Assembly (NCBI RefSeq): GCF_042429765.1 | Contig: NZ_JBHLZU010000024.1 | Location: 41,905 to 105,904, forward strand | DNA: 64,000 nucleotides | DNA from: Allokutzneria oryzae | GTDB taxonomy: Bacteria; Actinomycetota; Actinomycetes; Mycobacteriales; Pseudonocardiaceae | Direction: 5' to 3' | Position numbers and translations under genes: made by a program | In this document: piece by piece, positions 43,995 to 52,158 of the stretch | How the letters are laid out: each line of letters opens with the position of its first letter | Position numbering within the stretch: the stretch's first letter is position 1 | Notes under the pieces: model-generated | Told to the model about the DNA's origin: nothing | Database searches by the model: none | Seen by the model: the letters and a program-made list of their open reading frames with translations, nothing else

Positions 43995-44975
43995 ATGAGG
44001 GTGGTCCAACGGAGACTGCGCCATCGGGTGGTGGCGGCGATTCTCACGACGCTGTGCATGATGGCCGGAACCGAGCTGCTCGGTGTTTCCGCGGCGATGG
44101 CTGCCGGACAGCGGCCGGTGTACGCCATCGCGCACCGCGTCAACAACGCGGACGGGGTGCGTGCCGCGATCAAGCACGGCGCGAACGCCATCGAGATCGA
44201 CGTGTGCGCCTGGTGGAACCCGAACGAGTGGCGCGCGTACCACGACTGCTCCACGGCCGGGGAGAACCGCCGTGGTCCCAGTGTGGACAGCATGTTCGAC
44301 CTGATCGTGGCCGAGGCCCGAGCAGGACGACGGCTGGCACTGGTCTGGCTGGACATCAAGGACCCCAACTACTGCGGGGAACAGCCCAACCGCACGTGCA
44401 GTGTCGCTGGCCTGCGGGACAAGGCGCAGAAGCTGACGGCGGCGGGCATCCAGGTGCTCTACGGCTTCTACGAGTACCACGGCGGCAGCAACCCCGATGT
44501 CGGCGGACGCGGCTGGCAGAGCCTCCAGGGCCGACTCGGCAAACTGGAGGGCATCGTCACCACCGGATCACTGGCGAAGGTGCAGGACGCTTACGCCAAA
44601 CACGGGACGGGGCTGCCGGTCGGCCACCGGGCGATGGATTACGGCGACTCCGACATCCGGAAGGGCTTCGGCAACTGCACTGAACCCACCTACTACACCT
44701 GTTCGGAGTTGAAGAAAGCCGCCAAGTACCGCGATTCCGGCTCCCTCGCGGCGACGTTCTCCTGGACGACCGACTACGACGACCCCTGGTACGTCGACAA
44801 ACTGCTGGGCGAGGCGGGCGTCGACGGCATCATCGCCGGTTGGGCCAAGCACCGGGTGACCGAGTACAACGACGGCTGGGAATGCGCCCAGTCCATTGGC
44901 GCCGTCCTCAGTTGGGTGAGCAGGCACAGCACCACCCACCGCATGGCCACCGCCAGCGACCAACTCTTCCGGTAG
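43995..44975 (+). CDS. Secreted phospholipase D, SicTox-like (GDPD superfamily)
   Basis: 326 residues. Signal peptide RRLRHRVVAAILTTLCMMAG to VSAAMAA. The TIM-barrel active site is visible: AIAHRVNNADGV (first His), AIEIDVCAWW (metal Glu and Asp), AYHDCSTAG (second His) and LVWLDIKDPNYC (metal Asp). This arrangement matches recluse-spider sphingomyelinase D (SicTox) and its bacterial relatives rather than ordinary GDPDs. ATG at 43995 starts the signal peptide. It would act on extracellular sphingo- or lysophospholipids. Confidence 0.82.
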   Translation: MRVVQRRLRHRVVAAILTTLCMMAGTELLGVSAAMAAGQRPVYAIAHRVNNADGVRAAIKHGANAIEIDVCAWWNPNEWRAYHDCSTAGENRRGPSVDSMFDLIVAEARAGRRLALVWLDIKDPNYCGEQPNRTCSVAGLRDKAQKLTAAGIQVLYGFYEYHGGSNPDVGGRGWQSLQGRLGKLEGIVTTGSLAKVQDAYAKHGTGLPVGHRAMDYGDSDIRKGFGNCTEPTYYTCSELKKAAKYRDSGSLAATFSWTTDYDDPWYVDKLLGEAGVDGIIAGWAKHRVTEYNDGWECAQSIGAVLSWVSRHSTTHRMATASDQLFR

Positions 44976-44982
44976 CTGCAGT

Positions 44983-45018
44983 GCGCACCCAGGCCCGCCG
45001 GAACGGGCCTGGGTGCGC
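44983..45018. terminator. Bidirectional hairpin terminator
   Basis: A perfect 15-bp stem: GCGCACCCAGGCCCG at 44983-44997 with its complement at 45004-45018 and a 6-base loop. It lies exactly between the convergent phospholipase D stop (44975) and the LGFP-protein stop (45024). No U-run, as usual in high-GC actinomycetes. Confidence 0.85.
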
Positions 45019-45023
45019 CAGGG

Positions 45024-45332
45024 CTAGTGACAAATGTACTGGGACTTGGTGGTGCCGGTGCCAACGAAGTAGGTGATCCGTCCACACCGGAACTCTTGCT
45101 GGATTTGCTTCCCGTCGGGGCTGAGGCGCTCGGCGGAGGTGGGGCACCCGTATATACCGGTGGGGCCGCCCTGCTCCAGGTAATGTTGTTCGATGGCACC
45201 CAGGACTCGGCGCCCGCAGTAGTCGCCGTCAGCAAAGGCGGTGGGCGCCGCGACCATGCCGGAGCTCGCGACCAGGGCGATGCCCAGCGCCACACCGATG
45301 AAGGCGCGTCGGAGGAAGTTGTTGGTGCTCAT
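45024..45332 (-). CDS. Small secreted protein with LGFP-like repeat
   Basis: 102 residues. Signal peptide FLRRAFIGVALGIALVASSG to TAFADG. The mature part (YLEQGGPTGIYGCPTSAERL, QEFRCGRITYFVG) matches one LGFP repeat, a module that mediates cell-wall association in actinobacteria. Four Cys probably pair. ATG at 45332 opens the signal; the frame upstream is non-coding. Convergent with the phospholipase D gene. Confidence 0.75.
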   Translation of the reverse strand: MSTNNFLRRAFIGVALGIALVASSGMVAAPTAFADGDYCGRRVLGAIEQHYLEQGGPTGIYGCPTSAERLSPDGKQIQQEFRCGRITYFVGTGTTKSQYICH

Positions 45333-45379
45333 GGCATTCCTTATCTTGTGAGCAAGGTTTGTTCCGGTCAGCCGTAGGA

Positions 45380-45537
45380 TCAAGAAGACCCAGGGGCTTC
45401 GGCCACTTCACGTCAACCGCCTGGACGCCGATGACTTCTCCATTGCCGATGTGCTACCCCACATCGATCTCCATGCCGTAGGCAACCAGACGCTGTTGCT
45501 GATCTACCGAACCGATACGGCCACACAGGGACGATAA
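45380..45537 (+). pseudogene. C-terminal coding remnant of unknown gene
   Basis: A plus-strand frame ending at TAA 45537 reads convincingly as protein (LHVNRLDADDFSIADVLPHI, then DLHAVGNQTLLLIYRTDTAT) but has no start and is cut off upstream. I cannot name the family. Confidence 0.4.
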
Positions 45538-45569
45538 AGCCAGTGGATGAAATTCCACTGAAACGCCAC

Positions 45570-45804
45570 CTCGCCACTCCCTAGCGCCCTCGCCCCCGCA
45601 CCCCCCGTTTTCGCGTTTTGTAGGCATAGCGCGAAATGAGAGCGCTCTTTCGCGCAATAAGCCTACAAAACGCGAAACACCGACCACGCCAGCCAGGGGC
45701 CCACGGGGGTGAGGAGGTGAGGGGGCGAGGGGGGCGAGGGGTATGGGGGTGGGGGTCGGCGCGCCGTCTCGGGGCATCGGGGCGACTTGCAGGACAGGCG
45801 CTAG
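45570..45804 (+). repeat. Dispersed palindromic intergenic element, copy 6 (covarying stem)
   Basis: Right terminus TTGCAGGACA (45787-45796) followed by GGCGCTAG; left terminus not recognisable. Core stem: TCGCGTTTTGTAGGC at 45611-45625 pairs perfectly with 45661-45675. Compared with copies 2-4, GTCACC/GGTGAC has become GTAGGC/GCCTAC, keeping the pairing. Centre GAGAGCGCTCTT conserved. Confidence 0.88.
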
Positions 45805-46336
45805 TTCAGCCGGGTCTGCGGGGGTTCCTCCCGGCCAGGACGGGAGCCGGGAGGAACCCTCCGTTGTTTCCAGCGGCTGCTCTGGGCCGACCCAGCCCTC
45901 GATGTCCTCGGTGCTGAGAATCTCGACCTTTCGGGCTCTGCTGCCGACGCTGATCGCCATGCCGTTGCACAACGGGATCACCCATGGCCGGGGAACACGC
46001 GGCAACGGGCCTGCCACGCGCGCTGGAGGTCTACCGTGGGTTGTCCGCGTGAGAGGTTGAGACGCCTACGCGCGGTCCACGGCACGTTCTGGGGACAACC
46101 GGCGACGTCGCCAGCGCTGTGATACCTCGCTCGGCGCGCCTGCGGCGGTACTGCGCGTCGCCGCGGCCGGACTCCAGTTCGGTGGACGCGTTGCCGACTT
46201 CCCGGTGGCCGGCCAGGACAGCTTCGGTCCTGTTCGTCATGACGCACTCCGGTGCTCGTGGGCCTGGTTGCCAACCACCCCACGAGCCGAGGCGCACTGT
46301 CCGCCCACTGAGGACCACGATGCCCGGGTGGTCGTC
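45805..46336. other. Region between repeat copy 6 and catalase gene
   Basis: About 530 bases. A minus-strand frame from 45960 (MAISVGSRARKVEILSTEDI) runs toward the repeat and might be a small gene or gene end, but lacks a ribosome binding site. A 14-bp hairpin (45822-45835 with 45846-45859) sits right beside the repeat. Another minus-strand frame near 46240 (MTNRTEAVLAGHREVGNAST) is equally unsupported. Confidence 0.35.
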
Positions 46337-48466
46337 TCAGGCCGGTACCTCCGAGGTTTCGCGCTGCCAGATCCGGTGCCTGGCGACCTCGCAAGCGAAC
46401 GCCTCGGAGAACTCCGGAGGCAGGGCGTCCGCCGCCGCCGACGTGGTCACGACCCCGGCGTCCACGATCACCGTCTCGGTGTCCTCCGCCAGCCGGACGG
46501 AGCCGAGCTGAGCCTTGCGGAGCAGCTCGATTCCACTTCCGAAGGCACCGATGGCCTTGAAGTGCTTGAACGCCTCGGCGACGAAGTGGACGGTGTATCC
46601 GTCGGCGCTGAGCGTTCGCACGCTCTCCGGTCCAGAAGGAACGATGACCGCGTCGTAGAGGACCGAGGCCACCGTGCTGATCGCCCTGTCCACCTTCAGA
46701 TCGCTGCCGTCCGCGCACCGCACTGTGCCGTCGGCCGGCGCGAGCAGCTCCGGGATCGCGCCGCGGTCCCGCAGCTCTGCGACCACCCGGCGCACACCCT
46801 CGCCATCGACACCCGCCGCCACCAGAATGGCGATCCTCCGGGTCGAGATGGTGTCCGCCGACGCGGCGAGCTGGCTCAGCGCGGGCGAGCTCAGCCCGTG
46901 GTTGGGCCGCACTTCCCGCTTGGGCGCTCGAACACCGATGCCGCGGGCGACCACGACCGCCAGCTCGTGATCGACGTGGTTGAGGTGGTCCACGATGGTC
47001 GCGCGGATCTCCCGGTGCTCGACCTTGCCCAGCTCGAACCGGAACGCGGCGACGATGTGCTCCTTCTCCGGCTGCGACATGCTGTTCCAGAACAGCGTGG
47101 CCTGGCTGTAGAAGTCCTTGAAGCTCTCGCTGCGCTGCCGGACCTTCACGCCCTCCACCTTCTGCTGGTAGTGCGAGAAGACCTCGGGGAACGCGCCGCT
47201 GGTCATCGGGCAGCCACCGCCGAGGCTGTTCTTGGTGTAGCTGGTCCGGCCGACGTCGATCTTGTGCTGGTGGAAGCCGTCGCGCTGGTCGGTGTGCACC
47301 GGGGCGATCGGCCGGTTCACCGGGATCTGCGCGAAGTTGGGCCCGCCCAGCCGGAGGAGCTGGGTGTCCAGGTAGGAGAAGTTCCTGGCCTGCAGCAGCG
47401 GATCGTTGGTGAAGTCGATGCCGGGCACGACGTTCGCGGTGTGGAAGGCGACCTGCTCGGTCTCGGCGAAGAAGTTGTCGGGGTTGCGGTTGAGAACCAG
47501 GCGGCCGACCGGGCGGACCGGCACCTGCTCCTCGGGAATGATCTTCGTGGCGTCCAGCAGGTCGAAGTCGAATGCGAACTCGTCGGACTCGGGTACCAGC
47601 TGCACGCCCAGTTCCCACTCGGGGAAGTTGCCCGCCTCGATGGTGTCCCAGAGGTCGCGCCGGTTGAAGTCGGGGTCCTTGCCCGCGATCTTCTGCGTCT
47701 CGTCCCAGACCAGCGAGTGGACGCCGAGTGCCGGGCGCCAGTGGAACTTCACGAACGTGCCCTGGCCCTGGGCGTTGACCAGGCGGAAGGTGTGCACCCC
47801 GAAGCCCTGCATCATCCGGAAGCTGCGCGGCAGCGCCCGGTCGGACATCAGCCACATCATCATGTGCATGGTCTCCGGCTGGAGCGCCACGAAGTCCCAC
47901 AGCGTGTCGTGCGCCGACGAGGCCTGCGGGATCTCGTTGTGCGGCTCGGGTTTCACCGCGTGCACGAAGTCGGGGAACTTGATGCCGTCCTGGATGAAGA
48001 ACACCGGGATGTTGTTGCCGACGAGGTCGTAGTTTCCCTGCCGGGTGAAGAACTTGGTGGCAAAGCCGCGCACGTCCCGGACCGTGTCGGCCGAGCCGCG
48101 CGAGCCGACCACCGTGGAGAAGCGCACGAAGACGGGCGTGCGCACCGAGGGGTCGGTGAGGAACTCCGCCACGGTGTACTCGGCTAACCAGTCGTCATAG
48201 GGCTGGAAGTGACCGTACGCGCCGGCACCGCGCGCGTGCACGACGCGCTCCGGGATGCGCTCGTGGTCGAAATGGGTCAGCTTCTCCCGGAAGTGGAAGT
48301 CCTCCAACAGGGTTGGTCCGCGTGCCCCGGCCTTGAGCGAGTCGTCGGTGTTGCCGACGCGCACTCCTTGGTCGGTGGTCAGGTGCGTTCCCCGGGGATC
48401 GACGCGCGCGGACTCGAGTTGTCGGTCCTTCGCGTCGTCCTCGGGCTGCCGAGGTGCGGTAGTCAT
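46337..48466 (-). CDS. katE: Large-subunit (clade 2) catalase HPII-type
   Basis: 709 residues. ATG 48466 is preceded by TGGAGGT. Catalytic His lies in ERVVHARGAGAYGHF, catalytic Asn in DLVGNNIPVFFIQDG, and the heme-Tyr region is ARNFSYLDTQLLRLGG. After the catalase core a flavodoxin/GATase1-like C-terminal domain follows (RRIAILVAAGVDGEGVRRVV, YDAVIVPSGPESVRTL), the mark of large-subunit catalases. It decomposes H2O2 and is very stable. Stands alone. Confidence 0.94.
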   Translation of the reverse strand: MTTAPRQPEDDAKDRQLESARVDPRGTHLTTDQGVRVGNTDDSLKAGARGPTLLEDFHFREKLTHFDHERIPERVVHARGAGAYGHFQPYDDWLAEYTVAEFLTDPSVRTPVFVRFSTVVGSRGSADTVRDVRGFATKFFTRQGNYDLVGNNIPVFFIQDGIKFPDFVHAVKPEPHNEIPQASSAHDTLWDFVALQPETMHMMMWLMSDRALPRSFRMMQGFGVHTFRLVNAQGQGTFVKFHWRPALGVHSLVWDETQKIAGKDPDFNRRDLWDTIEAGNFPEWELGVQLVPESDEFAFDFDLLDATKIIPEEQVPVRPVGRLVLNRNPDNFFAETEQVAFHTANVVPGIDFTNDPLLQARNFSYLDTQLLRLGGPNFAQIPVNRPIAPVHTDQRDGFHQHKIDVGRTSYTKNSLGGGCPMTSGAFPEVFSHYQQKVEGVKVRQRSESFKDFYSQATLFWNSMSQPEKEHIVAAFRFELGKVEHREIRATIVDHLNHVDHELAVVVARGIGVRAPKREVRPNHGLSSPALSQLAASADTISTRRIAILVAAGVDGEGVRRVVAELRDRGAIPELLAPADGTVRCADGSDLKVDRAISTVASVLYDAVIVPSGPESVRTLSADGYTVHFVAEAFKHFKAIGAFGSGIELLRKAQLGSVRLAEDTETVIVDAGVVTTSAAADALPPEFSEAFACEVARHRIWQRETSEVPA

Positions 48467-48744
48467 GCAAACCTCCAATGAAGATCGTTCAGTTCCCGAC
48501 GGATGGCTACCCACGACCGGTGCCGGTAATCTGATTGATCAACTTGGGGCAGGGGCACCTCACACGTTCGGCGTCTTGCGGCATTCCGGGCCGGTACCCG
48601 TGGACGGGATCGAGGGCGTCACGGTCGTACTCGACCGCGTACGTCGCACGATGGCCGGAGACGGACAAAGGTGGTCAAGGTCAGTTTGTGAGGACCGACC
48701 TGAACACCCTTCCCACATCACACCACGACCATCTCGGCTGTCGC

Positions 48745-48965
48745 CCAACCCGTGCCCGGCATCCGCTCCGAGGCCCGCTGGCGACGGTTCCCGTCCGGCG
48801 CATATCGCTGTCTGCCCCAGCAGTCCGGCTACAACAAGCGGCTGCGCACCGCCGTCCCACTGCTCAAGCACGTCAGACGGCTGCTCGGCGATCAAAGCGC
48901 TCCGCCAGACCTATCCCGGGCTCACGCTCTCCGATGCGAACGACCTGATGACCAGCTCCGCGTAG
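48745..48965 (+). pseudogene. IS982-like transposase N-terminal fragment
   Basis: GIRSEARWRRFPSGAYRCLP followed by QQSGYNKRLRTAVPLLKHV matches the N-terminal region of IS982-type transposases (LPGQSGYNKRLR). The DDE domain is absent. A second frame (IKALRQTYPGLTLSDANDLM) ends at 48965 and belongs to some other lost gene. The rest of 48467-49110 shows nothing else. Confidence 0.55.
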
Positions 48966-49110
48966 TCACAAGCACGCCAGCAGGGTCAATGCGGCCGGGC
49001 AGTGGCGACGCACGCTGCCCCACCTCTGCCGGTCTCCCGCACCGCACCTGCGGGAAACGACTGCGGCCGACGGCTCACCGAGTCCTTGCCCGTCTCGGGA
49101 TGCGCGTCGA

Positions 49111-50205
49111 GTGTCAGAGGTGGCTGTCACCATCGATCGCATGGCAGCACCGTCACGCTCTCCGGTCACCACCGCAGACCTCGTGCGGCTGGTCACCACC
49201 TGGCTGGACACCCTCGCCTCTGAACACACCCGGCACCGCTACCGCCGCGACCTCGCCGCCCTGGCGACCTGGCTCTACCTCCACCGCCAACGCCACCTCC
49301 TCGACGCCCGCGCCACCGACGTCCTGGACTACTGCCACGTCCTCACCGGCCGCCGCCACGACCTCACCGCCCACGAACACCCCCTACGGCGGCACAACAC
49401 CATCGCCACCACCGCCACCGCGTGGAGCTCCTTCTACACCCACTGCACCGCAATCGGACTGCTCACCGACAACCCGGTGCGGCAGGCACGCGCTCTCGAC
49501 CCCGTCGCCGCCTACGCCCCGCACCCGCGCCGCACTCCCCCACCGCTGGACGCCGCGGCACTACGGGCACTGATCACCGAAGCCCACCGCGACCCCTGGC
49601 TCGGCGGCCCCCTCGGAGCCAGCCTGCTCGGCCTGCTCATCGCCGTCCATTGGCGCGCCGAACGCATCACCAGCTGCACGCTGCGCGACCTCGCCCGCCG
49701 CGGCGGCATCCGCGACCGCACCCGCTGGATCCCGCTACCGCCCGAGGTCCACGGCTACCTGACCGCCTGGCTCACCGAACGCCCCACCATCGACGGGCAT
49801 CGCGTGTTCACCCAGCCCTCCGGGCTTCGCCCGATCACCGCGATCGACCTGCACCGCCTGGTGGCCCGATGCGCGCGCCGCGCCGGGCTCGGCCACAGCG
49901 TCACCACCACCCAGCTCGCCCACATCGCCGGAGCCCTCGCCGCGGGCGGTGAACCCGTGGCGCTGCCCACCCTGGAGCAGCTACGGCATCGTGCGCCCGC
50001 GCCACAGCAACTCGCGCTGCCCGACGATCCCCGCGACTACGCCCCCGACTGGCAGGACTACGGGCAACAAGCCCTCCTCCCCCTGCCCGGCAGCCTCACG
50101 GCGTCGGCCGCGCACACCCCCATGCTGCCGAGCGGACTCGCAACGGACCTGAGGCATCGCGTGCACGAGCACGGAGCGGCACGGATCGACGAGGGACAGC
50201 TCTGA
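49111..50205 (+). CDS. Tyrosine-recombinase-like protein lacking recognisable catalytic residues
   Basis: Up to 364 residues (GTG 49111; ATG 49141 is an alternative). The N-terminal SAM-like core-binding domain is clear: LVTTWLDTLASEHTRHRYRR DLAALATWL in two parts. The second domain keeps the fold pattern (LLGLLIAVHWRAERITSCTL, PEVHGYLTAWLTERPTIDGH, VFTQPSGLRPITAIDLHRLV), but the box-II HxxR and the C-terminal Tyr are not recognisable (SVTTTQLAHIAGALAAGGEP, then TLEQLRHRAP). It is intact as an ORF, so it may bind DNA without recombining. Confidence 0.7.
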   Translation: MSEVAVTIDRMAAPSRSPVTTADLVRLVTTWLDTLASEHTRHRYRRDLAALATWLYLHRQRHLLDARATDVLDYCHVLTGRRHDLTAHEHPLRRHNTIATTATAWSSFYTHCTAIGLLTDNPVRQARALDPVAAYAPHPRRTPPPLDAAALRALITEAHRDPWLGGPLGASLLGLLIAVHWRAERITSCTLRDLARRGGIRDRTRWIPLPPEVHGYLTAWLTERPTIDGHRVFTQPSGLRPITAIDLHRLVARCARRAGLGHSVTTTQLAHIAGALAAGGEPVALPTLEQLRHRAPAPQQLALPDDPRDYAPDWQDYGQQALLPLPGSLTASAAHTPMLPSGLATDLRHRVHEHGAARIDEGQL

Positions 50206-50453
50206 TGGTTTGCGATACAGGCGTCACAGGCACAGACGCCCTCACCGTCCATAGTGGATGATTCTGAGAGTTGTTGGGGCGCAAGCGAAGCCGCACTCCC
50301 GCATGCCACGGCAAGGTCTCGTCAGTGGCGCGTTGTGTTCCCGGCGCTGGGTGAGCAGGTCGGATTTCGGCGGCGAGCCCGGAAGAGCCGGGGCGGAGCC
50401 CCCGCCGAGGGCGAAACAACACCCATCCCGATCAGGGCAAGCCTGTAGCAGGG

Positions 50454-51410
50454 TCATCGCAGACGTGGGGCCAGCGCCTGAGCGATCGCATTCACCGGCC
50501 CCCACTCGCCGTCGTTGTACACGGACTCGTCCAACTCGACGGCCGCCAACGGTTCACCCGCAGGTTCGAGCGCGTCACCAGCCGGATAAGCATGCAGCCG
50601 CAGCTCGCCGGGGATGACCGGCACGTCCACTTCCCCAAGGTCTGCGAATGTGGCGCGCAGGGCCACGACCTGGGAACGGTATTCGGCACACGGGTCCACC
50701 CGGACCTGCCCGACCCGCACCGGCCGGTCGTGCCCATGCTGCAGCAACCTGACCACCTCACTGGTCAGGATCTTGCTCTCCTCCAGTCGCGACCGGATCG
50801 GATAGTGCGTGAAGTGCCCGGTCTCCGGGATCTGGAGGGTTCCCGCGCGGCCTGCGCAGATCCAGTCCAGTTCCAGGCGCCAGTCGACCTCGTGATCCCT
50901 GACCCGCAGCCGTATCCGGAACTGTTCGGGGTCGCTGGCGCTGACCGTGAAGGGGAAGTCCGGTCCTTGGGCGACCAGGCCCGGTGGATCTCGTTCAAGA
51001 TCGACTATGAACCGGCGTGGCTCCAAGATGCCACATGCGCGGCCAAGGCCCGCGATAGGTCGTGGTGGCCGGCGCGCGAGCACAACCGGGCGCAGGGCCT
51101 TCAGAACCACGGCCCGCGCGCTGCGCCCCTCCACCAGGACTGCCAGGCCCTCAGTCCAACCGCGCCAGCGCCCGCTCAGCCCGTCGCCGTGGGCCGGCCT
51201 GTCCTCGGCGAACTGCACCAGATACTCGGTCTCCGACCACTCGACGGTGATGACGACCGGCACGTCGTGGACCTCCAGGGGGTCCCTGGCCACGTGCAGG
51301 GTGACGTCACCTTCGATCTTGCCGGCCTGGACGAGCGCGCCAGTGATGTTCTCCGCCGTGTTGCGCACCCGAGCCGCGTCGTCAGCAGGCAACCGATCAC
51401 CCTCATCCAT
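50454..51410 (-). CDS. VQAG-motif protein, putative actinobacterial conflict-system component
   Basis: 318 residues, soluble. Near the N-terminus is TAENITGALVQAGKIEGDVT LHV (in two parts), a variant of the VVQAGxVxGxVxxH stretch that recurs in actinobacterial proteins suspected of roles in immunity or regulated effectors. The remainder is beta-rich with Trp/Arg-rich strands (WRLELDWICAGRAGTLQIPE) and unassigned, ending ESVYNDGEWGPVNAIAQALA. No obvious partner. The motif assignment comes from my recollection of such proteins, not from a search. Confidence 0.6.
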   Translation of the reverse strand: MDEGDRLPADDAARVRNTAENITGALVQAGKIEGDVTLHVARDPLEVHDVPVVITVEWSETEYLVQFAEDRPAHGDGLSGRWRGWTEGLAVLVEGRSARAVVLKALRPVVLARRPPRPIAGLGRACGILEPRRFIVDLERDPPGLVAQGPDFPFTVSASDPEQFRIRLRVRDHEVDWRLELDWICAGRAGTLQIPETGHFTHYPIRSRLEESKILTSEVVRLLQHGHDRPVRVGQVRVDPCAEYRSQVVALRATFADLGEVDVPVIPGELRLHAYPAGDALEPAGEPLAAVELDESVYNDGEWGPVNAIAQALAPRLR

Positions 51411-51479
51411 GAGACAACGCTATCGGCCGCCAGCAGGACGAGCACGCACTTCACGGCGAACTCCGCGGTCACCGGGAAC

Positions 51480-51637
51480 CTGTAGGTGCCGTGGGGGTCG
51501 ACGTGCTCCATCACCGCCGGGGAGACGTGGGCGAGCAGGTCGCAGTCGAGGTTGCGGGTGAAATGCCGGGTCGCCCAGCCTGAGAGGATGCCCTCGAAGA
51601 CCTGCTCATCGGGACGCAAGCGGCGTGGCGCCCACAA
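51480..51637 (-). pseudogene. Possible integrase N-terminal remnant
   Basis: RRLRPDEQVFEGILSGWATR HFTRNLD resembles the start of streptomycete tyrosine recombinases (RPDEQVFxxMLxGWxxQQLARNL). After about 30 residues the similarity ends and unrelated sequence follows. It lies directly upstream of the VQAG gene. Confidence 0.45.
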
Positions 51638-52099
51638 GGAACAGCTCCGGGCACGTCCCCACCGTCAGCCACCGCCCCTTCCCAGTCGATCTAGCGCACG
51701 AACTGTGCACTGGGCGCGCGAAACGACGCGAGCGCGCATCGGGTGGCGCGCTTCACCGCGACAGGACAACTCGTGTCCTGGCCCAGTCATTGTGATCTTT
51801 CTAGGGGCACGACCGGTGAGGTCGCGAATCGCCCGTCTCAGGGCTGGCGCTGGGCTTCGGTCTCGACAGCCTGCACCTCGCCGCATGTCCTGGCGAGGCT
51901 GACACCACCGCGCTGTGCGACGTCCTCGGCATCAAGCCAGGCCATCTCGAAGCGGTCGGCCAGAGCGAGCGCTGAGCCCTCGATCACTCGCATACGCCGA
52001 TCCGAACCCGCTTCCCGGGTTCTGATCAGAACGACTGAGCCACTTCGCCCAGTCACCATCCCGCCCGACTCCGGATTCCGTGGAAGAACCCACTAGGCA
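51638..52099. other. Intergenic stretch with a possible IS110 trace
   Basis: No gene. The plus-strand phrase ARFTATGQLVSWPS at about 51750-51790 recalls the RFPTxxHLASWAG motif of IS110-type transposases, but it is too short to be sure. The rest is unassigned. Confidence 0.3.
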
Positions 52100-52140
52100 A
52101 AGGCGGAGGGCGCGCGTTCGATCCGCGCGCCCTCCGCCTT
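52100..52140 (-). terminator. Hairpin terminator of the secreted-protein gene
   Basis: A perfect 17-bp stem (52100-52116 with 52124-52140) and a 7-base loop, located 18 bases after the stop of the minus-strand gene ending at 52159. Stem AAGGCGGAGGGCGCGCG. Confidence 0.85.
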
Positions 52141-52158
52141 GCCGCTCGAAGATGCTGC

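Noticed and set aside
45454..46017. 187-codon minus-strand ORF through repeat copy 6
   Set aside because: It translates the repeat itself and has no ribosome binding site; only its first 60 codons look remotely coding.
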